Shown piece after piece: positions 49,024 through 57,713 of a DNA stretch of 64,000 nt. How positions within the stretch are numbered: the first letter of the stretch is position 1; every line of letters begins with the position of its first letter. Source of the stretch: Thalassococcus profundi. GTDB taxonomy: Bacteria; Pseudomonadota; Alphaproteobacteria; Rhodobacterales; Rhodobacteraceae. Under the pieces are notes generated by a model that worked only from the letters and a program-made list of their open reading frames with translations, ran no database searches and had not been told where the DNA came from. Position numbers and translations under genes: made by a program. The stretch covers positions 375,160-439,159 of the forward strand of contig NZ_QPMK01000003.1 in the NCBI RefSeq assembly GCF_003344785.1, given 5' to 3'.

Positions 49024-50259
49024 ATGCTGGACCAGTCCCCCGTGACCCAAGACGCCGCGGCGCGGAGCGCACCACAGCCCGTCGTCGACGTCATCGACGC
49101 CTACGAGGCCTTCGAGGCGCTGCGCCCGGCCTGGAACGCGCTCTTTGCCCGCGATCCCGAGGCGACGCTGTTCCTGTCCTGGGCCTGGCTGGCCGAGGGC
49201 CTGTCGGAAAACCCGCGCCGCTGGCGCATCTTCGTCGCGCGCAACCCGCACCAGCTTAGCCAGATCGTCGCCGTCCTTCCGCTGCGCCTGCGCGTGCACT
49301 GGAGCCGCGAGCGCGAGGAATTCACCACCGAATGCGACGCCGCCGGACGGCTGCTGCACAGCCTCTGGACCGGCCTGCTCTGCGATCCCGACTGGGAAGA
49401 GGCGGCCATGCCGGCGCTGGCGCGGGCGGTGGCGCAGACGCCCTGGACCGAGCTGTCGCTGCGCTATGTCCGCAGCACCCGCCGCGCCGAGGCATTCGCG
49501 GCGGCGTTCGATCCCGCGGAGTTCCGGCTGAGCTGGAAGACCTACACGGTCAACGCGGGCGCCACCGACAACCTTGTCGCGCCGCGCCTGGTGCTGCCGC
49601 TGAGCTTCGAGACCTGGCTGCAGACCGCGCCGTCGCGGGGCGTGCAGGACCTGATCCGCCGCACGCGGCGGCGTTATCTCGACAGCGGGCGCTGGACGCT
49701 CACCCGCAGCGATGCCGACACCCACGAGCGCGACCGCGAGGCGCTGCTGGCGCTTTGGGTGGCGGAACGCGGGGTGAAAAGCGGCTCTGACGAAGCGCAG
49801 GCGCTGGCCGAGGGGTTCCGCAGCCGCCTAGACCTGGCGCGCCGGCTGGGTTGCCTCGACCTGAGCGTCTTGTGGGACGGGGACACGCCGGTCGGCGCGG
49901 TTGCGCATCTGCTCGATCACGACATGGACCGGATGCACCTCTTGCTCATGGGCCGCGATCCCGGTGACGCGCCGGGCGCGCCCGAGCTGATCCTGATTCC
50001 CGAAAGCATCCGCTGGGGCATCGACCAGGGCTTCGACCGCTACGAGTTCGGGGCCGGGGACCAGCCGTGGAAATTCGCCTTTGGCGCGCAGCGCCGCGAG
50101 ATGCGGTATTTTGCCCTGCGCCGCCGCGCCGCGCCGCGCGCCTTCGCGCTGGACCGGCTGTGCCTGCCGGATGCGGTGGAGCGGGTGGCCGAGATGGTGC
50201 GCATGGGCAAGACCGAGCGCGCGCAGCAGGGGCTCGACCAGCTCAAGCAGCTGGTCTGA
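49024..50259 (+). CDS. GNAT/CelD-BcsL-type acetyltransferase
   Basis: A 411-residue protein of the BioF2-like/CelD acetyltransferase group, with two GNAT-type halves. The second half shows the conserved FHRLLA-like position as DRMHLLLMGRDPGDAPGAPELILIPESIRWGIDQGFDRYEFGAG and then PWKFAFGAQRREMRYFALRR. Members often act in polysaccharide or cell-surface modification. Co-directional with the APH-like gene just upstream, 3' end convergent with the GAPDH-like gene. Confidence 0.8.
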   Translation: MLDQSPVTQDAAARSAPQPVVDVIDAYEAFEALRPAWNALFARDPEATLFLSWAWLAEGLSENPRRWRIFVARNPHQLSQIVAVLPLRLRVHWSREREEFTTECDAAGRLLHSLWTGLLCDPDWEEAAMPALARAVAQTPWTELSLRYVRSTRRAEAFAAAFDPAEFRLSWKTYTVNAGATDNLVAPRLVLPLSFETWLQTAPSRGVQDLIRRTRRRYLDSGRWTLTRSDADTHERDREALLALWVAERGVKSGSDEAQALAEGFRSRLDLARRLGCLDLSVLWDGDTPVGAVAHLLDHDMDRMHLLLMGRDPGDAPGAPELILIPESIRWGIDQGFDRYEFGAGDQPWKFAFGAQRREMRYFALRRRAAPRAFALDRLCLPDAVERVAEMVRMGKTERAQQGLDQLKQLV

Positions 50260-50265
50260 GGACGC

Positions 50266-51243
50266 TCAGCCGCGTGCCGACATGCGCCGGGCCATGTCGA
50301 TCATGCGCGCCGAAAAGCCGTATTCGTTGTCGTACCAGCCGAAGATGCGCAGCTGATCGCCTCTGGGCAGGGTTTCGGGCAGGGCGATGACCAGCGACTC
50401 GGGCCGGCCGCGCAGGTCCGTCGACACGCAGGGATCGTCGGTCCAGCCGATCACCTCCGATGCCTCGGCGAGCGCCCGGAGCGCGTCCTCCGCAGGTCCT
50501 GCGGGCGGCGACGACAGCCGCAGCGTCACGTCGATGGCCGAGACCGAGATCACCGGCACACGCACCGCCGCTCCCGTGACCCGTCCCGCGATGTCAGGCA
50601 GCACCAGGTCGATCAGGTGCGTGGCGCTGGTGGTGGTGGGCACCATTGACACCGCCCCGGCACGGCTGCGCGCGAAGGGCCCGCGCGGCGCGTCGACCAT
50701 GGGCTGGCTGCCGGTGTAGCAATGCACCGTGGTCATGTGCCCCGACAGGATGCCGAAGCGGTCCTGCACGGCCCGCAGTAGCGGCGCGAGCGCGTTGGTG
50801 GTGCACGACGCGTTCGACACGATCCGTGCATCGCCCAGCGTGTCCTCGTTGGCGCCCAGCACGATCGTCCGCTCGGCCTCGTCGCAGGGGCCGGAGATGA
50901 GGACGCTGCGCGCGCCGGCCTTTAGCCCCTGTGCCGCATGGGCGCGGGTCTGGATCGTCCCGGTGCAGTCCATCAGCACATCGACTCCCGAGAGATCGAG
51001 ATCGCCCAAGGCGCGCCTGCCGGTGAAGGGGATGCTCCGGTCGTCGATCCGCAGCATACCGGCCTCGGCGCGGACCCGGCCCGGGTAGGGGCCGAAGACG
51101 CTGTCGTACTGGAAGAGATAGGCACAGGTGGCGGGATCGGCGATGTCGTTGATCAGCGCCAATTCGATATCCGGATGGTGACGCAGCACCTGGCGCAGGA
51201 CCGTGCGACCGATCCTGCCGAACCCGTTCAGCGCGATGCGCAT
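50266..51243 (-). CDS. GAPDH-family dehydrogenase attached to the bhc cluster
   Basis: A 325-residue type I glyceraldehyde-3-phosphate dehydrogenase paralog (or erythrose-4-phosphate dehydrogenase-like). NAD-binding GFGRIGR is at 8-14 with D33, the catalytic C147 is in SNASCTTN, and H174 is in TTVHCYTGSQ. Compared with housekeeping GAPDH the residue after TTN is A instead of C and the loop YTGSQPMVDAPRG differs, so the substrate may differ. It starts 15 bases after the bhcD stop, and AAGG is located in that gap, so it is likely the last gene of the bhc operon. Confidence 0.85.
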   Translation of the reverse strand: MRIALNGFGRIGRTVLRQVLRHHPDIELALINDIADPATCAYLFQYDSVFGPYPGRVRAEAGMLRIDDRSIPFTGRRALGDLDLSGVDVLMDCTGTIQTRAHAAQGLKAGARSVLISGPCDEAERTIVLGANEDTLGDARIVSNASCTTNALAPLLRAVQDRFGILSGHMTTVHCYTGSQPMVDAPRGPFARSRAGAVSMVPTTTSATHLIDLVLPDIAGRVTGAAVRVPVISVSAIDVTLRLSSPPAGPAEDALRALAEASEVIGWTDDPCVSTDLRGRPESLVIALPETLPRGDQLRIFGWYDNEYGFSARMIDMARRMSARG

Positions 51244-51258
51244 GGTCTTGGCCTTACG

Positions 51259-52227
51259 TTAGAAATCCACCTCGAGGGCGACGCCCTTTTCGACCGCAAG
51301 CTCTACCACTTTGGCGGCGGTGGCAAGGTCCTGAAGGCCGACTCCGGTGCCGTCGAAGAGGGTGATGTCCTCGTCGCTTGTCCGGCCCGGATGGCTGCCG
51401 TTGATGACGGCGCCGATCTCGGTGATGTCGCTCTCTTCGATCAGCCCTTCGGCGATGGCATGCTGTGCCTCGCCGATGGAGATGCTCTGCGCCACCTCGT
51501 CGGTGAAGACGCGTGCGCGCTTCAGCAGTGCCGCTTCGACCTCCTGCTTGCCCTTGGTGTCGGTGCCCATGCAGGCGATATGTGTGCCAGGAGAGACATG
51601 CGCATCCATCAGGGTCGGATCGAAGCTCGAGGTGATCGAGATGATCACGTCGGCGTCGCGGCCCAGCGTCGGCAAGTCGACCTCTTCGAAGGGCAGGCCC
51701 AGCTCGGCGGCGCAGTCTGCAAGGCGGGACAGCATCTCTGGATGATAGTTCCAGCCGATGACCTTCTTGAAATCCCGGTGTTTCACGGCGGCCTTCATCT
51801 GGAACACCGACTGGTGCCCGGCGCCGATCATGCCGAGGACTTCGCTGTCCTTGCGCGCCAGGTGCTTGATCGACACCGAGGAGGCGGCGGCGGTGCGCAG
51901 CGCGGTCAGCAGGTTGCCGCCCACCATGGCCGAGACCTTGCCGGTGTCCGGATCAAACAGGAACACGGTGGACTGGTGGTTGATCAGTCCGCGCTTTTCG
52001 AGGTTGTGCGGCCAGTAGCCCCCGGCCTTGAGGCCCAGCGACCCGCCGGCGCTGTCGAACCCGCCCTTGAAGCCGTAGAGCGCGTCCTCGTGGCCGATCG
52101 CCTCGCGGACCACGGGGAAGTTGTACGCGTCCTTTGCGGCCATTGCGGCGAAGACCTGCTCGACCGCGTCGAAGGCGGCTTCGGGGGTGATGAGGTCGGA
52201 GATCACGGATTCGGGAACGATGTGCAT
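51259..52227 (-). CDS. bhcD: Iminosuccinate reductase BhcD
   Basis: A 322-residue member of the ornithine cyclodeaminase/mu-crystallin family, the fourth enzyme of the beta-hydroxyaspartate cycle. It reduces iminosuccinate to aspartate with NADH. The Rossmann motif GMIGAGHQS is visible, and the N-terminal GFKGGFDSAGGSLGLKAGGYWP is typical of the BhcD group. The ATG at 52227 follows an AGGA. It is separated from bhcC by 121 bases that hold element copy C, unlike the tight spacing of bhcA-bhcB. Confidence 0.92.
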   Translation of the reverse strand: MHIVPESVISDLITPEAAFDAVEQVFAAMAAKDAYNFPVVREAIGHEDALYGFKGGFDSAGGSLGLKAGGYWPHNLEKRGLINHQSTVFLFDPDTGKVSAMVGGNLLTALRTAAASSVSIKHLARKDSEVLGMIGAGHQSVFQMKAAVKHRDFKKVIGWNYHPEMLSRLADCAAELGLPFEEVDLPTLGRDADVIISITSSFDPTLMDAHVSPGTHIACMGTDTKGKQEVEAALLKRARVFTDEVAQSISIGEAQHAIAEGLIEESDITEIGAVINGSHPGRTSDEDITLFDGTGVGLQDLATAAKVVELAVEKGVALEVDF

Positions 52228-52268
52228 GGGGGTCCTTTCAGGCCGGCAGGCCGCCTGCCGGGAATTGG

Positions 52269-52345
52269 ATCGCCCGGGGTGCCCCCGGGCGATGCGAGAG
52301 ACGCTGTCTCTCGCGCTCTCTGGAGTTTGTTTGCAAGATGAAGCC
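52269..52345 (-). repeat. Dispersed two-hairpin element, copy C
   Basis: On the minus strand it begins CTTCATCTTGCAAACAAACTCCAGAGAGC, then stem 1 CGAGAGAC-AGC-GTCTCTCG (within 52294-52314), then stem 2 ATCGCCCGGGG-CA(G/C)-like loop-CCCCGGGCGAT (52269-52293, 11 paired bases). It begins right after the bhcC stop, in the direction of the bhc transcript, and ends before the bhcD ribosome binding site. It may act as an intra-operon processing or attenuation site; this is inference. Confidence 0.85.
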
Positions 52346-52348
52346 GGA

Positions 52349-53512
52349 TCAGTAGGCCTTGCCGCGCGCAGAGACCGGCCAGAGGGTTTCGACCTTGCCG
52401 TTGCGGACGCCCACGTACCAGTCGTGCACGTTGCACGTCGGATCGCAGTGGCCGGGCACGAGGCGCAGCTTGTCGTTGACCTTGAGCACACCGTCGGGGT
52501 CGGAGACGACGCCGTGCTCGTCGGAGCATTTGACGTATTCCACGTCCGTCCGCCCGAAGATCACCGGCAGGCCGCTGTCCACCGACTGCGCCTTGAGGCC
52601 AGCGTCGACGATGGCCTTGTCGGCCTTGGCATGGCTCATGACGCTGGTCAGCAGGAACAGCGCGTTTTCCCATTCGCCGCGGTCGATGCGGTTGCCGTCC
52701 TTGTCCAGGATGCGGCCGTAGTCAGCATCCATGAAGGCGTAGGAGCCGCACTGCAGCTCGTTGAAGACGCCGGAAGCGGATTCGAAGTAGTAGGATCCGG
52801 TGCCGCCGCCGCCGACGATGTCGCTCTCGATGCCTTCGGCCTTGAGCAGTTCCAGCGTTTCGGAGACTTGGCTGATGGCGATGTCGGTCTTGGCCTTGCG
52901 GTCCTCGTAGCTGTCCATGTGCTGCATCGCGCCCTGGTAGGCCTGGATGCCGGCATATTTCAGGCCGGGTGCCGCGTCGATGGCCTTGGCGAGCTCGACG
53001 ACCGGCTGGCCGTACTGCACGCCGCAGCGGCCCGCGCCCACGTCGATTTCCACCAGGCATTCGATCTGCGTGCCGTGTTTCTGGGCTGCGGCCGAGAGGT
53101 CGGCCACGTTGTCCAAGTCGTCGACGCAGCAGATGGTGCGCGCGCCCAGCTTTGGCATCCGCGCAAGGCGGTCGATCTTGGCGGGGTCGCGGACCTGGTT
53201 GGAGACCAGCACATCCTTGATGCCGCCGCGGGCGAAGACCTCGGCCTCGGAGACCTTCTGGCAGCAGACGCCGACGGAGCCGCCGAGCTTTTCCTGCAGC
53301 AGCGCCACGTCGACGGATTTGTGCATCTTGCCGTGCACGCGGTGGCGCATGCCGTGCGACTTGGCGTAATCGCCCATCTTCCTGATGTTGCGCTCGAGCG
53401 CGTCGAGGTCGAGCACCAGGCAGGGGGTCTGGATCTCGGATTCGTCCATGCCGGGCAGGGCGGGCACGTCGAAGCCCACCTCGAGGTCGGAATAGTCGGT
53501 GATATCTTTCAT
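52349..53512 (-). CDS. bhcC: beta-Hydroxyaspartate aldolase BhcC
   Basis: PLP- and metal-dependent enzyme of the D-threonine aldolase family that condenses glycine with glyoxylate to (2R,3S)-beta-hydroxyaspartate. It has 387 residues. The probable PLP lysine is K62 in HRVHGKMHKS, and the C-terminal metal-site region PGHCDPTCNVHDW is present. The first part (MKDITDYSDLEVGFDVPALPG) matches the group. GGGAG precedes the ATG. It is 45 bases from the bhcB stop. Confidence 0.93.
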   Translation of the reverse strand: MKDITDYSDLEVGFDVPALPGMDESEIQTPCLVLDLDALERNIRKMGDYAKSHGMRHRVHGKMHKSVDVALLQEKLGGSVGVCCQKVSEAEVFARGGIKDVLVSNQVRDPAKIDRLARMPKLGARTICCVDDLDNVADLSAAAQKHGTQIECLVEIDVGAGRCGVQYGQPVVELAKAIDAAPGLKYAGIQAYQGAMQHMDSYEDRKAKTDIAISQVSETLELLKAEGIESDIVGGGGTGSYYFESASGVFNELQCGSYAFMDADYGRILDKDGNRIDRGEWENALFLLTSVMSHAKADKAIVDAGLKAQSVDSGLPVIFGRTDVEYVKCSDEHGVVSDPDGVLKVNDKLRLVPGHCDPTCNVHDWYVGVRNGKVETLWPVSARGKAY

Positions 53513-53557
53513 GGTCTCATCTCCCGTTGAGAACTGTGAATGGATGGAGGACGCCGG

Positions 53558-54538
53558 TCAGAGCGTCCAGGGCAGCTTGTCGAGATCGACATTGCCGCCG
53601 GTGACGACGACGCCCACGCGCTTGCCGCGGAACACCTCGGGGTTCTTGAGGATCACCGCGAGCGGCACGGCGCAGCTGGGCTCCATCACGATCTTCATGC
53701 GCGCCCAGGTGAGTTTCATCGCGTCGATGATTTCCTGCTCGGAAGCGGTGAGGATGTCGGTCACATGCTGGCTGACGAAAGCCCAGGTGTTTTCCTTCAG
53801 CGGCACCTTCAGACCGTCGGCCACGGTGTCGGGCGCGTCGTCGGCGATGATGTGCCCGGCCTTGAAGCTGCGCATGGCATCATCGGCCTGTTCGGGCTCG
53901 GCCGCGTAGATCTTCACATCCGGCGCCAGCGTCGAGAGCGTGAGGCAGGTGCCAGAGATCATGCCGCCGCCGCCAATGGGGGCGACCACGGCATCAAGAC
54001 CGTGGCCGTACTCGGCCTCCATCTGCTCCATCAGTTCCTTCGAACAGGTGCCCTGGCCCGCGATCACCCGCGTGTCGTTGTAGGGATGCACGAATTCCGC
54101 GCCGGTCTCTTCCTGCACCTTGGCAAAGGTGGCCTCGCGGCTGCTGGTCGAGGGTTCGCATTCGGTGATGATGCCGCCGTAGCCGCGCACCGCGTCCTTT
54201 TTCGCCTGCGGCGCAGTGCGTGGCATGACCACGTGGCAAGGGATGCCGCGGCGGCCTGCGGCGTAGCTGAGCGACAGGGCGTGGTTGCCGGAACTGTGGG
54301 TGGCGACGCCGCGGGCCGCTTGTTCGTCCGACAGGCCGAAGACCGCGTTGGACGCGCCGCGCACCTTGAAGGCACCGGCCTTCTGGAAGTTCTCGCACTT
54401 GAAGAACAGCTCTGCGCCGGTCTTCTCGTTGAGAAAGCTCGAGGTCAGCACCGGGGTGCGGTGGATGTACGGCTTGATCCGCTCGTGCGCGGCAAGCATG
54501 TCGGCATAGGTTGGCAGTATGTCTGTCATGTCCTTCAC
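53558..54538 (-). CDS. bhcB: beta-Hydroxyaspartate dehydratase BhcB
   Basis: PLP enzyme of the serine/threonine dehydratase fold that converts beta-hydroxyaspartate to iminosuccinate and water. It has 326 residues, PLP lysine K59 in NFQKAGAFKVRGA, and the glycine-rich phosphate loop IGGGGMISG. The start is a GTG at 54538 overlapping the bhcA stop (GTGA), preceded by GGAGG with 7-base spacing; the ATG at 54529 has no usable site. Coupled to bhcA. Confidence 0.93.
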   Translation of the reverse strand: MKDMTDILPTYADMLAAHERIKPYIHRTPVLTSSFLNEKTGAELFFKCENFQKAGAFKVRGASNAVFGLSDEQAARGVATHSSGNHALSLSYAAGRRGIPCHVVMPRTAPQAKKDAVRGYGGIITECEPSTSSREATFAKVQEETGAEFVHPYNDTRVIAGQGTCSKELMEQMEAEYGHGLDAVVAPIGGGGMISGTCLTLSTLAPDVKIYAAEPEQADDAMRSFKAGHIIADDAPDTVADGLKVPLKENTWAFVSQHVTDILTASEQEIIDAMKLTWARMKIVMEPSCAVPLAVILKNPEVFRGKRVGVVVTGGNVDLDKLPWTL

Positions 54539-55725
54539 GCGGCAGCCTCCGTTGCGATGGGGGTTCCGTGGCGGTAGACCGCTTGCGCGGCCCCCACTCC
54601 GGAGCCCAGGGTGATGTTCAGGCCCAGGTCCGCCATGACCATTTCCGCCGTGGCGATGCCCGACAGGGCCATGGCATCGGTCAGCTGGCCCAGGTGGCCG
54701 ATCCGGAAGACCTTGCCGGCCACGTCGCCAAGCCCGGTTCCGAAGGCCATGCCATATTCATGTGCGGCACGTTCGACGATTGTCGAGGCATTGAAGCCCT
54801 CGGGCGTGCGAATGGCCGTCACGGTGTTGGAATAGAGATCGGGGCTCACCGCGCAAGGGCTCATGCCCCAGGACTTGACCGCGGCGCGCACACCGTCAGC
54901 GATGCGGGCATGGCGGGCGAAGACGTTGTCGAGCCCTTCGGACAGCAGAATGTCGGTGGCGAGCTTCAGACCGTTCAGCAGGCCCACGGCGGGCGTGTAG
55001 GGATAGGCGTTGGCCGCGTAGCCCTTGCGCATGTCGTCGATGCTCCAGAATGTTCGGGGCAGGGTGGCGGACTTGCTGGCGGCGACGGCCTTTTCCGAGA
55101 AGCAGGCGATGGCGAGCCCCGCGGGCAGCATGAAGCCCTTCTGGCTGCCGGTCACGGCCACATCCACGCCCCAGTCGTCGAAGCGGAAGTCCATCGACCC
55201 GATGGAGCTGACGCCGTCGACCAGCAGCAGCGCGCCGTGGCCCGCCGCATCCATGGCGCGGCGCAGGCCGGCGATGTCCGACACCACGCCGGTTGCGGTC
55301 TCGTTATGGGTGGCGAGCACGGCCTTGATCCGGCCTTCGGTGTCGGCGCGCAGGATCTCTTCGAACCGCGCGACCGGCAGGCCTTCGCCCCAGGGCACGT
55401 CGACCTGTGTGACGTCGAGGCCGAAGCGCTGGCACATGTCGATCCACTTGTGGCTGAACATGCCGTTGCGCGCGGCGAGGATGCCGTCGCCGGGGTTCAG
55501 CGTGTTCGACAGCGCCGCTTCCCAGCCGCCGGTGCCGGAGGCGGGGAAGATGAACAGCTCGCCGCGGGTGGTCTTGAGCACCTTTTTGCAGCCGTCGATG
55601 GCCGGGTGCAGGATCGTCGCGAAGAGCGGCGAGCGGTGGTCGATCGTCGGCATGTCGCAGGCCTTGCGGATCGCCTCGGGAATGTTGGTCGGGCCGGGGA
55701 TGAAGACCGGGTTCTGAATGCTCAT
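54535..55725 (-). CDS. bhcA: Aspartate-glyoxylate aminotransferase BhcA
   Basis: Class V PLP aminotransferase that makes glycine and oxaloacetate from glyoxylate and aspartate, the first step of the beta-hydroxyaspartate cycle. It has 396 residues, PLP lysine K196 in VTGSQKGFMLPAG, and the aspartate of LLLVDGVSSIGS. A strong AGGAGG lies 8 bases before the ATG. It is the first gene of the leftward bhcABCD-GAPDH transcript. Confidence 0.94.
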   Translation of the reverse strand: MSIQNPVFIPGPTNIPEAIRKACDMPTIDHRSPLFATILHPAIDGCKKVLKTTRGELFIFPASGTGGWEAALSNTLNPGDGILAARNGMFSHKWIDMCQRFGLDVTQVDVPWGEGLPVARFEEILRADTEGRIKAVLATHNETATGVVSDIAGLRRAMDAAGHGALLLVDGVSSIGSMDFRFDDWGVDVAVTGSQKGFMLPAGLAIACFSEKAVAASKSATLPRTFWSIDDMRKGYAANAYPYTPAVGLLNGLKLATDILLSEGLDNVFARHARIADGVRAAVKSWGMSPCAVSPDLYSNTVTAIRTPEGFNASTIVERAAHEYGMAFGTGLGDVAGKVFRIGHLGQLTDAMALSGIATAEMVMADLGLNITLGSGVGAAQAVYRHGTPIATEAAA

Positions 55726-55787
55726 GGGCGGTGCCTCCTGGGTTCTGCATCCTGTCTACAATCTGCCCGTTTGCTGGGCAATTTTTT

Positions 55788-55865
55788 TGAAAACGTTTTT
55801 CATTTTTGGTATGATAAGAAAAACCGAATTGAAACAGGCGCTTGTATTTTTCATGATGTGAAAAA
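55788..55865. promoter_or_regulatory. Two palindromes in the bhcA-bhcR intergenic region (candidate BhcR operators)
   Basis: Palindrome 1 TGAAAA-CGT-TTTTCA at 55788-55802; palindrome 2 TTTTTCA-TGATG-TGAAAAA at 55847-55865. Both are built from the same TGAAAA/TTTTCA half-site, within an otherwise AT-rich 166-base divergent promoter. BhcR of Paracoccus denitrificans is known to bind the bhc promoter region in a glyoxylate-sensitive way. That these exact palindromes are the sites is inference. Confidence 0.55.
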
Positions 55866-55891
55866 CATTTTTGGAAACTTTGGAGACCACC

Positions 55892-56737
55892 ATGGCAGAG
55901 ACTCAGGACACGCAGACCGGCAAGACCACGTCCCGGGCGCGGGGGCGGCCGCGCGCCTGGACCGACCGGACCGACCAGAACACCATCAAGTCGCTGGACC
56001 GCGCCATGGAGGTGCTGGAACGGCTGTCCGAGATGAACGGCGCGACGCTTTCGGAGCTCGCGGGCGCATTGGACCAGGCGCCCGCCAGCGTCTACCGGGT
56101 GCTCTACACGCTCGAGGCGCGGGGCATCGTCGATTTCGATTCGGGCGCGCAGGTCTGGCACATCGGCGCCGGGGCGTTTCAGATCGGCTCGCGCTTCCTG
56201 CGCCGCACCTCGCTGGTGGAACGCGCGCGCCCGGCGCTGCGCGACCTCATGCAGGCGACCGGAGAGACCGCGAACCTGGGCATCGCGCGGGACGGGCAGG
56301 TGCTGTTCCTGAGCCAGGTGGAGACCCAGGCGACGATCCGCGCCTTCTTTGCTCCGGGAACGATGTCGCCGATGCATGCCTCGGGCATCGGCAAGGCGCT
56401 GCTGGCGCAGATGGGGCCGGAGCGGGTGGCGGCGATTCTCGACCGGCACGGGGCGGAGCGCTTCACCGAACACACGCTGACCGGGGAGGCGCTGACGGCG
56501 GACTTGGCGGAAACGCGGGCGCGCGGCTACGCGGTGGATGCGGAGGAAAAGAACCTCGGGATGCGCTGCATCGCGGCGCCGATCTTCGATGTCCACGGCG
56601 AGGCGGTGGCGGGCATTTCGGTCTCGGGGCCGGCCAACCGCATTCCCGACGACTCCATCGCCGCGACCGGCGGGGTGGTGCGGGACGCGGCACAGGCTGT
56701 CACGCGCGGGATCGGGGGACGGGCGCCCGCGGCATAG
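55892..56737 (+). CDS. bhcR: IclR-type regulator BhcR
   Basis: A 281-residue IclR-family transcription factor: N-terminal winged helix (about 30-95, SLDRAMEVLERLSEMNGATLSELAGAL) and C-terminal effector domain (about 110-270, GTMSPMHASGIGKALLAQM; GISVSGPANRIPDD). It stands divergent from bhcA, as in characterised bhc clusters, where it controls the operon in response to glyoxylate. The ATG at 55892 has GGAG 6 bases upstream; an upstream TTG at 55871 has none. Confidence 0.92.
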   Translation: MAETQDTQTGKTTSRARGRPRAWTDRTDQNTIKSLDRAMEVLERLSEMNGATLSELAGALDQAPASVYRVLYTLEARGIVDFDSGAQVWHIGAGAFQIGSRFLRRTSLVERARPALRDLMQATGETANLGIARDGQVLFLSQVETQATIRAFFAPGTMSPMHASGIGKALLAQMGPERVAAILDRHGAERFTEHTLTGEALTADLAETRARGYAVDAEEKNLGMRCIAAPIFDVHGEAVAGISVSGPANRIPDDSIAATGGVVRDAAQAVTRGIGGRAPAA

Positions 56738-56780
56738 GCCGCGGCGCCCAGGTAAAACTCTTGGCTGCGGTCTGGCGCGG

Positions 56781-57647
56781 TCAGGCGACGTTTTCGAGTT
56801 TCACATCCGGGGTCACGCCCAGGGCAAAGCACACGTCGCGCGTCAGTTCCGGGCGGTTCAGCGTGTAGAAGTGCAGCTTGTCGACGTCGCCGTCGATCAG
56901 CTCGGAGCACAGCTCGGTCGCGATGGCGGTGGCCAGCAGATCCTGGCGGTTGTCGCGCTCGGCGGTCTCGAAGGCGTCGATCACCCATTGCGGGATGACC
57001 GTGCCGCAGCTTTCAGCGAAGCGGCGCGCGCCCTTCCAGTTCTCGATCGGCAGGATGCCCGGCACGATGGGCTTGTCGATCCCGGCTTTCACGCAGGCGT
57101 CGCGGAAGCGGAAGAAGGTTTCGGATTCGAAGAAGAACTGCGTCAGCGCCTCGTCCGCCCCGGCATCCAGCTTGCGCTTGAGGTATTCGATATCGGCGGC
57201 CTGGTCGCGCGCCTCGGGGTGGACGTCCGGATAGGCTCCGACGCGGATGGTGAAGTCGCCCGCATCCTTCAGCCCTTCGATCAGTTCCACCGACGATGCG
57301 AATCCTTCGGGGTGGGGGGTGAAGCCGTCCGCCCCCTTGGGCGGATCGCCGCGCAGCGCCACAATGTCGGTCACACCTGCGGCGGCGAAGTCGCGGGCGA
57401 TCTGCAGGGTTTCCTCGCGGGTCGCCTCGACACAGGTCAGGTGCGCGGCGGTGCGCAGGCCCGAATGTTTGTGCAGCGTCGCCACCACATCGCGGGTGAG
57501 GTCGCGCGTTGTGCCGCCGGCGCCGTAGGTGACCGAGACGAAGCGCGGCGCCAGCGGCGCCAGCACATGCACGGTGTCCCAGAGACGGAAAGTCGCCTCG
57601 ATGTTCTTGGGGGGGAAGAATTCGAAGGAAATCTCGGGTCGGGTCAT
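56781..57647 (-). CDS. metF: 5,10-Methylenetetrahydrofolate reductase
   Basis: Flavin enzyme that makes 5-methyl-THF for methionine synthesis. It has 288 residues; the TIM barrel has the N-terminal SFEFFPPK motif (about residues 7-14), VTYGAGGTTRDLT, and DIVALRGDPPKG. AAGG lies 8 bases before the ATG. It is divergent from a LysR gene that has features of MetR, with a candidate MetR palindrome between them. Confidence 0.96.
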   Translation of the reverse strand: MTRPEISFEFFPPKNIEATFRLWDTVHVLAPLAPRFVSVTYGAGGTTRDLTRDVVATLHKHSGLRTAAHLTCVEATREETLQIARDFAAAGVTDIVALRGDPPKGADGFTPHPEGFASSVELIEGLKDAGDFTIRVGAYPDVHPEARDQAADIEYLKRKLDAGADEALTQFFFESETFFRFRDACVKAGIDKPIVPGILPIENWKGARRFAESCGTVIPQWVIDAFETAERDNRQDLLATAIATELCSELIDGDVDKLHFYTLNRPELTRDVCFALGVTPDVKLENVA

Positions 57648-57713
57648 GGTCGGGGCCTTGAATCTGAGGGGGCGATCCTGTCGCGTTACCGTCTTGTCGC
57701 ATGGCGGGGGATG

